Shown here: positions 1 through 8,307 of the stretch, piece after piece
How the letters are laid out: the number at the start of each line of letters is the position of its first letter
Position numbering within the stretch: position 1 is the first letter of the stretch
Assembly (NCBI GenBank): GCA_011800805.1
Contig: MPNW01000616.1
Location: forward strand, 1 to 12,248
From: Hirudo medicinalis
Taxonomy: Eukaryota > Annelida > Clitellata > Hirudinida > Hirudinidae
Reading direction: 5' to 3'
DNA length: 12,248 nt
Program-made: the position numbers and the translations under genes
The notes under the pieces: model-generated
What the model was told of the DNA's origin: nothing
The model's input: the letters and a program-made list of their open reading frames with translations, nothing else
Database searches by the model: none

Positions 1-1565
1 CAGCCTCCTTCAGGGACCTGAACGACTACTACCTCTTCTACCCGAAGCCAAAGTTCTCCAAGAAGCAGTTACTCAAGATGTGGGGAGAGGAGCTCAACTC
101 AGAGGAGGATGTGTGGGAGGTCTTCTCAAACTATCTCTCAGGAGCTGTCAACAAACATGACACCAAGGTTGGTAGTGGTAATGGTGATGATCATGGGGAC
201 TGCTACTCTAATGCTAGGGTTAGATGAGATAATATTTTGCATTATTACAAGTATCAAGTGGTACTTTTATTTCCATTGTGAGTAACTTAGTTATAAAAAA
301 CATCCAATGCCAAACAAACAAACAACATTTTAAATAAGTCATCCAACTACAATAACCTGAATAGCAGGCATTTATTGGTTAACTTTCCAACAACTAACAA
401 ATTATCTTACTGATAATCGTTACTCCAGGTCACCTGTATTCCATGGAATGAGGGAGCTCTATCTTCGGAGACGACCCCTCTCATTGAGAGACTCGCCCGG
501 ATCAACAGGAGGGGAGTGCTGACCATAAACTCGCAGCCTGCAGTCAATGGCGTTCCCTCCACACACCCCGTCCATGGATGGGGCAACCCAGGAGGCTATG
601 TGTATCAGAAGGTCTGTCCCCCTTTTATGCAATACCTATGAGCCTACTAATAATAGCAATTTGGCTCCTGTGTCATGACTCGCATAGGTAATATTTCTAG
701 GACTGCCCACAATTGTCCCACTGATTAATTCTAAGCTATTAAAATATTGAGAAACCAATGAATGATTTACAAGCTTGACATATCTAGAAATGGCTTTAAC
801 CAAAACATGACACGACATGATATGACCTGACTGCTGTTTATAATAACAACCACCATCACCAACTATTCAGGCGTACCTCGAGTTTTTCACCTCTCGGACG
901 AATGCCGAGAAGCTCTTGAACATTTTGGAAGGACATCCGAACGTCAACTACAACATTGTCAGCTCAGGGGTGAGCATTTTGTATCAGGGAGTTGTAAGTT
1001 GACTGATTGCTAAATATTTCTATGGGCATTAGTGCTTATGAAGAATTGCAAAATAATGATTCTTATTTGCTCATCTGACTGATTTTATTTGGCAGGAATT
1101 CAACGAGACCAACTGCAACCCGCTTCAGTCGAGTGCCCTGACCTGGGGCGTCTTCCCGGACATGGAGATTGTACAGCCGACAGTTTACGATCCAGTGGCC
1201 TTCGAGTATTGGAAGGTAAACGAGCCCCAATTTTACAATAAAGCATACTTTTTATTTTTCATCGCAAACCTAGACTAGTTAAGCCAAACTACACTTTTTA
1301 GTTATAATAATTGAAGTTAATCCACAACCTATTTAATAATTCACTGATCAAATTGAATGGATGCTCCTCAATTCAGGATGAAGCCTTTGGCCTTTGGAAG
1401 TCCCAGTGGGCAAGCCTCTACGATGAGGAGAGTCGGTCGCAGAAAATCATCAACAACATCCACAACGAGTACTGTCTCGTCAACCTCGTCGACAACGAAT
1501 TCATGCAAGAGAACTGCCTCTTTGAGATCGTTGAGAAGATGCTAGACTCTGGAGGCTCGAACTAG
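1..1565 (+). CDS. MTHFR: Methylenetetrahydrofolate reductase, C-terminal part (5 exons)
   Basis: MTHFR reduces 5,10-methylene-THF to 5-methyl-THF with NADPH and FAD in the cytosol, supplying methyl groups for methionine synthesis. The window holds the end of the gene: exons 1-167 (5' part outside), 429-611, 871-969, 1096-1215 and 1377-1565 (TAG stop), all joined in phase 0 with GT/AG borders, giving 251 residues. This is the eukaryotic C-terminal regulatory domain that binds S-adenosylmethionine for feedback inhibition; the catalytic barrel lies upstream, off the window. Diagnostic strings close to the vertebrate protein include [43 protein letters not shown] and CLVNLVDN. The first two bases (CA) belong to a codon or exon portion I cannot phase further. 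The protein ends shortly after the conserved FEIVEKML helix, without the longer human tail. Introns are 126-261 nt. Identification is from remembered family sequence and is strong. Confidence 0.95.
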
Positions 1566-2375
1566 GAGCTGGATGTAGCCTTCTTCTGCCTAGACTCTCA
1601 GTGGTGATCTTACATCCAGTACCTTTTGTTACTATTTATTCCTTGTGAAACATGTTTCGTCTGGGTTTATGGCTTTCGCTTTTAAATGGAATGATTCGTT
1701 AACGACAGTGCCGTAGTTTGACATACAGAGCGGACTTTGAGTTGTATCTTATTACTCATCATAACATATCGTCATTATTATTGGTCTTTGATATCGTCTG
1801 CCCTGTACCTAGCTTTTCTTACTGCGGCTTTATTTACACAGAGGCATTATTGACACCCAAGGCTGCATCATTTACAAGACATTCTTTGAGACTTGTGTGC
1901 CTTAACCTCATATCAGATGCTTAAAATTTTATCACTTCATCAACAGTTTAACTGGTGTCGATCTGATATTGTGTTGATATTTCTCTGTATATATATGCAA
2001 TTGTGAAGATTGTATTCTTTATGAGTCATTTTTTGTTAATATTACTGAGACAAATTCTTGTGGTGTTGCTTATACTTCTGATTGGTCTCTATAATTGAAG
2101 GTTTACATCATTAGCAATGTGGTAAAATATGTATAATGAAAATGGATTTCAGAATTGTAAGATGAGTGTCGATGCAAAAAGCCAATTTGAATGCTGAAAT
2201 TAGTTTTGCCCTGCTTTGGTCAAGGACCATGATGGAAGACTTGGTACACCTTGGGTATGTATTTGCACAACTGAATGACAGGTGGCATGCTACTTGAAAT
2301 CTGAAAATAGACAGCAGGCTCCCATAATGCCTACTTCATATCTTGTTGGACTGGTCTCCAATGTTGTGGTCAAGT
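1566..2375. other. Convergent 3' UTR / intergenic gap
   Basis: These 810 bases lie between the MTHFR stop (+) and the stop of the claudin-like gene (-), so both 3' UTRs must share the space. I see no ORF with recognisable protein similarity. On the + strand there is no canonical AATAAA. On the - strand AATAAA occurs at 1829-1834 and 1635-1640, about 540 and 735 nt beyond the claudin-like stop; use of either would make the two transcripts overlap tail to tail. This is weak evidence, as no polyadenylation site can be fixed from sequence alone. Confidence 0.5.
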
Positions 2376-3518
2376 CTAGTCTCCTCCAAAGTTCTTCCTG
2401 ATTTCGTTTAGCCTCCACTCGCTTTGAAGATCTACGATGAGTGCTATGGAGCTGAAGAATGTAAGTGGTATGGTTGCTGCAGCCATGTAGAAGGAGTATG
2501 ACTTCTTTACACTGGTTATATTTGGAAAACTCGTGGAGAAGTGCTTTTCCCAGTGGAACTCGAATACAATTACTGCTACCAGAGAAGAGATGCCTGTGAC
2601 GGATTGATGATATGGCATTATTTTAAAACATCTTTAAATTTACGAGTTTGTTTATGTAAGATAAAAATTTTGTATACAATGGTCTGGTTAAACATACAGG
2701 CTAAGAAACCCAGAGTAATGAGAGAGATCATTATGCAGGGATCATATTTTAGGAGCTTCTCTATTGTGTGTCCGACCAGCCATGCCAAAGTAAAAATATG
2801 TCCAAAGAGGGAAAGCACTGAGAACAATCTTACCATGCTGTAGAATCCTAAAAAGCAATCATATAAGTGACCAAATGCTCCACAAAAAAAAAATTAAAAA
2901 ATACATATAAATTATACATGAACCAAAAAGGTCTGAAAACTTACTTGGCCACTTCAATCCTAGGCACCTTCCGTCATTGCGACAGCACAACCACAGACCA
3001 AAATTCCACGTAACATTCTTTTCAGAATCTGCTATTAAAATCGTTTTCGAACTCTCGACAACGCCCCACGAGTTCGTGAAGAAAGCCACGAAAAACAAAG
3101 CAGACGACAAAGCGAGAAGACCTATAGAAGCGCAGAGGAACCAAAAACCAAGTTTGTTCGACTTGTAATGACCGACAAGAGAATAAGAGTAGGAGTATCT
3201 TTTACGTAAAATATCAGAATATTTCCTTGTTTCCCTTCCGATTAAGAAATTCGTCAGGGCTTCCCTTATTGGCTTGATAGCCCTTTGAACTGGACTACGT
3301 AATCTCTGAGTTGGACTTGTATTCTCGAACACCACCTGGTAAGTCCCAGGGGAAAAGGAGACACTGCTACGAGTTTTATGACCAGGCTTCTTTAAGGTTG
3401 ACTTTAACGAATTTTTCCTTGATTCTCGCCTGAGAGGAGTCTCTACATCGTCTGTGTTCGGGCTATCTATTTTTTTCTTCAAATATCCTTTCTTTACTGT
3501 TGGTTCTTGTGATTTCAT
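2376..3518 (-). CDS. Claudin/PMP22-superfamily four-pass membrane protein (3 exons)
   Basis: On the - strand the exons are 3518-2945, 2847-2698 and 2593-2376 (stop). Introns of 97 and 104 nt have GTAAG and GTATGT donors, and both interrupt codons after base 1. The product is 313 residues. Residues 1-120 are a basic, Ser/Thr-rich, presumably cytosolic tail with several SP/TP sites. Hydrophobic segments fall near 123-148, 197-217, 229-251 and 275-297. The first extracellular loop (about 149-195) has the superfamily signature W, then GLW at 174-176, then Cys 178/179 and Cys 185, plus an N-glycosylation sequon at N168; the second loop has another (NIT). Claudins and relatives (PMP22/EMP, CACNG, GSG1L, LHFPL) form junctions or act as channel subunits. 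The long tail and the close cysteine spacing keep me from naming a subfamily. The start codon is the first ATG after an in-frame TAA at 3531-3533. The gene is divergent from LRRC45. Confidence 0.8.
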
Positions 3519-4063
3519 CGAGCAGAAAAGTTAATTAACTACATAAAAACTAAGCTATCTGTCAGGAACATTGGTTACAAATCCGCAAAATTAACCATTC
3601 TTGCCAAGCGAAAAATATTACTAGGTGAAGTAGCACATTAAGTAAAGCACTACTATAAATGTCAGACCATTTAGAAATTATCTCGAGCTCGTAAGCTGTT
3701 ATCTTAGCTAATCAAATCCTTCTTGAGCTACGAGTTAGGTCAATTAAGTGTGTCGCTTTGAAAACTTTGTCCGGGCTTGTAATTTGGAGAAATTGCTGAC
3801 AAACAATTACAAATTTAGGTTTTGGATTAATTTTTATTTATAAAATTAATTAACTCCACATTATTTAACATCTCCACGTTGTCAATGGCAGCAAGCTATA
3901 ATAGGTGCAGGAATTTTGTGGGGCCATCACCTTATAGTTGAGTTGAATTTATAATAACTTATTCAGTTTAAAATTTACTAAGAAACTAAAAATAAGTCAG
4001 AAGTGAAATTTTGTGCTATTTTGTGTAAATTATCGGCTAGTTTTGGGATTATTTTTAAATAAT
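3519..4063. promoter_or_regulatory. Head-to-head intergenic region, putative divergent promoters
   Basis: This 545 bp gap separates the start codons of the claudin-like gene (-) and LRRC45 (+) and must hold both 5' UTRs and promoters. It is AT-rich, with no long ORF and no well-placed TATA box that I can defend. The 10-mer TTAATTAACT, with a palindromic TTAATTAA core, occurs at 3531-3540 and again at 3846-3855. The LRRC45 ATG at 4064 has A at -3 and G at +4, a good initiation context. Promoter function is inferred from gene arrangement only. Confidence 0.45.
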
Positions 4064-5825
4064 ATGGATTCCGAATTAGACCAATTTAAATCTTTGTTTA
4101 TACGACAATGCAAAGAATTGATGATAGAACCGGCAAAGTCCATCCTCGATAGAATATCTGTGTGAGTTTCCTCGACTTGTAGCAGACGACATCCGGTTTT
4201 GTTTGCGACGCTTGCGGTAAAGCATTCTGTTTGCTGTTAGCTCAAATGTAATCATTTCTTTTTAATTTACTAGGTAATAATATTTTGGTTGTATTTTTTT
4301 GTGCATTTAGTTCAAATCTCAGTCCTCATAATTGGGGCAGATATACTCTGAATTTATCATCCATTTCCTTGTCCACAAAATCCTGCGAAGTCTTGTCGAA
4401 GCTGCTTGTTCATGATGGAACATTTTCAGAAATTAATTTCAACAACTGTTCCATTACAGAAGGAGGTGACGTAATAATAAATTAGACTTGATTTTTTAAA
4501 TATTAATTTCACAACTATTGTTATTTAATTAGAATTACCAATTGATATTAAGATGTAAAAGTTGTACCTTTGTATTTTGAGTTCAGGACTCAGGGCCTTG
4601 TGTCTGGGACTCACAGACAACATTTCATGCAGAAAGTTGAGCATCATAGTGAGTGGATTGTTATTATGGTGGGGATTGAAAATTTAAATATTTTACAAAT
4701 GCAATTTCATCCTGCTATTTTGTGATTGCAATCGACATTTCCAGTATAGTTACAAAGTAGAGGTTCTAGTTTTAGAGTTGCATACCATCCTCACAAACAT
4801 TATTTTGGCAATTTTATTTCTATTTGAATGGAGTACACTGAACAATTTTTTTTATAATAAATTTATGAAACGTTTTGGCAATCAAAACAATTTTAGGGCA
4901 ACTCTATCAGGGGAGAAGGCGCCTCGTGTCTTGGAAGAATGGTCCGGAACAATCTCAAGTTGCACAGGTGGAGTATCTCATGACACGAGACTGACCGCAA
5001 CAAAGAAATAATACTGCTATATTAAAAAATAAGCTTTATAAATGTTTGCAGCAGCTAAGCTTATTGGTTTGTTTTCCAACAGCCTCTGTCTCGACCAGAA
5101 TTCTCTGGGACTCCTAGAGAAGGACTTTGTCGTGTTCTGCGAAGGTCTCGGTGGCAACAGATCGATCCACGTCCTCGACCTCCAAAACAACATGATAACG
5201 GGGCAGGGAGCCCAAGCCTTGTGTCAGGCACTCAAGTTAAACGACACCCTGAGATGCATCGGTATGAAGACAATTTGTTTATGAGTCAATTTTTTTATTT
5301 CTCACTTATATTTTAAATTTTATAATTTATTATGCAAAAACAAACTTGGAGTAACTCATGATGCTTACATAATTGAGCATGGAAGGAATGTCTACCTTCA
5401 TTTTCAGACCTGAGGTTCAACCGCATCGGCCTCATTGGGGGACGGGCGATTCTGTCCGTGCTGAAGAGGAACAAGACCATTACCAGGCTCCTGTTGGATG
5501 GAAATGACATCCCCAGAGATGTCCTCTCTGCCATCGGTTGGTTCTGTGTGCATTTATTCAGACTTTGTAATTGGGATGATGATGATGATGATGATATTGA
5601 TCATCTTGTGGATCATCTCATTTTTAATGCTCAGTCTTGCCTGAGATGATTCTGGTGCACTCTGATGAAAATGCTCTAAATGCATCCTGTGCATTAATTC
5701 ATTATACGGCATGCATTGCTTACGCAGAGGCCACTGTGGCCAAGAATTCCATCTCATCCTGCATGATCGCTGGACACTGCTCCACTGACTGCGGGAGTGA
5801 TGTTAGGGTGAGTTTGATGATGATA

Positions 5826-5856
<31 letters not shown>

Positions 5857-8272
5857 GCTGGTGATGATGACGTTGACGACGACGACGACGATGATAGTGA
5901 CCCACGTTGTTGCAGTGATAATGGTATTAGTGGAGCTAAAAAGTTGGAAAGAGTATGTTTTGAGAATTATTTTTAGGTTTCTTGAATACCCAGCATTATT
6001 ATACTTTACTGTATTGTTACTTGTGCACAAATTGTTAAAAATTAAAGTCTTTACTGACATTAATTGAACAATCAAATTATTCATGCTGATGATGTCATCA
6101 ATGTATTATTGGTGGCCTGTCTTGGTGTTATCGATGCCATTATTAGATTCATGAATAACTCGCATCACAATCATCTTTATCTTTTCATGTCAGCAAGTGC
6201 TCCGAAACCATCCAAGGGACCTCCCACTTCTTGGAGATGACTTCGGCAAGAGGTTATTGTCATCTTAGACGTTGAAAAATCTAAATGCTTGTTCTTTGAA
6301 CAGTAATTCTATTGTGAAGTTCCAGCTGCCTCCCTTCTTGGGCTTGAACACCGTACCTCTAAACATGCATCACTATATTTAAACTTTTCACTCTGGCACT
6401 CTCAAACTTACTAAACACGGAATGAAGTCTGTGATGTGAAAATAATATTTTAATTAGCGTTATCAATATTATTGTTATTATTACTATTATTATTATTGTT
6501 GTTGTTATTATTATTATTACTACAATCATTGATAATGGTATGATTGATATCCTCACCTGCATCATGACTTACCTCCTAGGTATGCTTTCGAAGAAGTGAA
6601 CGAGCTGAGTGATGTACTCCAAGAGAGAAAGAGACAAGTTCAAGATGTCAGCCTGGAGTGAGTATGATTATGATTATGATGTCATTGTCACGATCATGAT
6701 GATACTAATGAACACATAACTTGCGATAATGACAATGATGCAGGCTGTTGCAGAAGAACGACGACCTCCTGGTGTCCCAGGAACGACTGAAGGAGGCAAA
6801 CAAGTTGTTGAAAGTGATGAGGGTCGAGCACGAGGGCGAGGTCAAAAGGTTAAAGGAGGAGTTCGGCAGGGAAGCGCAGGTCTTACTAATACCGTCGTTA
6901 ACATGATGATTTCATTGATTGCCACAACAAGTTGGCTGTTGAGTAATAGAATCCCAATCACTAGTAACAGTTGGCCGAATGGGTTGCGTTACAGCATGCG
7001 GTCGTGATAGCAACAGTCGTAATGTGTCGTGTTCGCAACCCAGCCTGCACCACCAGGGAGCACCCTCGGGTAGGGGCGCTATATAAATGGTAGATCGATT
7101 AAAAAGTGCCTTCACATCCCATTCGGATACAAAAGGCACTCAAAATATCGGCTAAATACAAATACAAAAACAGTTGAAAAACTGCAAACTATTATGAAAC
7201 GACAACATCAGAGTTGTTGGTCAATTCGCCCTGGCGATGATTTCATTCGCTGATGACTTTCGTCCGTTGAAACGCAACAGGAACAACAACTTACCGAGAG
7301 AAGGCTGGTGAAGGAGATCAGTGAACTGTCAGAGAAAAAGTATTCACTTGAGAACAAGGTAGGATGATGATGATGATGACGGTTGTGGTTGTAGTTATGA
7401 TGATGATGATTATGGTGGTGATGGTGGTGGTGATGATGATGATGATGGTGATGATAACATCTGTAAAGGATTATGATGATGACAATCTCGATGGATCGAT
7501 GAGAAGACGTTTTGGGCTTAGTTAAGGTGCTTATGTATTATTAAATCATTCCCCAGATGACAGAGTTGGGAATGAAACACAAAATGAAGGAGGAGCAAAT
7601 CAGCCAAGTGTTGAGGACTTGTGCTGAACTAGAAGGGAAATTGAAGGCCAGACATGCTGAGTTTGAAGGTGATGGTGGTGATGGTAGTGGTGGTGATGAT
7701 GATGATGATGATGATGATGAGAATGACGGCGATGACTGCGACATCATGATCTAATTGAGTTGGTTGAATTATTATTATTTCATTTACCTAGGATTTATCA
7801 TGTAACCATTACCAGGTTTGACTAAAAATGTTACAAACGTAGGCAATGGCTTTTAAGGTATTAGCATTAAACCTTGAGCATAAGCATAAGCTCCGAATCA
7901 AAACACTAGAAACACGGCAGGAGTAAAAGTCGAGCCGTAACTTTTTTAGATAACCAAAAAAAAATTGCAAACATTTCTTCTGCAGAGACTTTGTCTCAAG
8001 AAAAGCAAAAGTTCAAGGCCACTTTGAATGACGTAGAGGCCCTTAAAAACAGGGAGGTGCGTGCCATCACTACTGACATCGTGGTTGTTGATATCATCAT
8101 CATCATCATCGCCATCGTTTCATGCTCAAAAATGATTTTGGATGTTTTATGATTCATTAGTGCTTTATCCAAATTAGCCATTAAAAGCATTAAGCTTTAT
8201 TAAGTCGTAATAAATAAGTATAATGTTATCCAAATAAATAAATGCGTAATTTGTCATGGCAACTGATTTTGG

Positions 8273-8307
<35 letters not shown>

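Noticed and set aside
4778..5011. Open frame across LRRC45 exon 4 reading ...RATLSGEKAPRVL
   Set aside because: The phase set by exons 3 and 5 selects the other frame, which gives the LRR string GNSIRGEGASCLGRM; the open frame is a shadow.
5720..6084. Poly-His, poly-Met and poly-Ile open frames on both strands
   Set aside because: They are translations of the GAT/ATC array and have no motif, start context or splice support.
6972..7045. Functional tRNA gene
   Set aside because: A and B boxes are recognisable, but there is no matched acceptor stem or clear anticodon arm, the B box has a mismatch, and a SINE-type body and A-rich tail follow.
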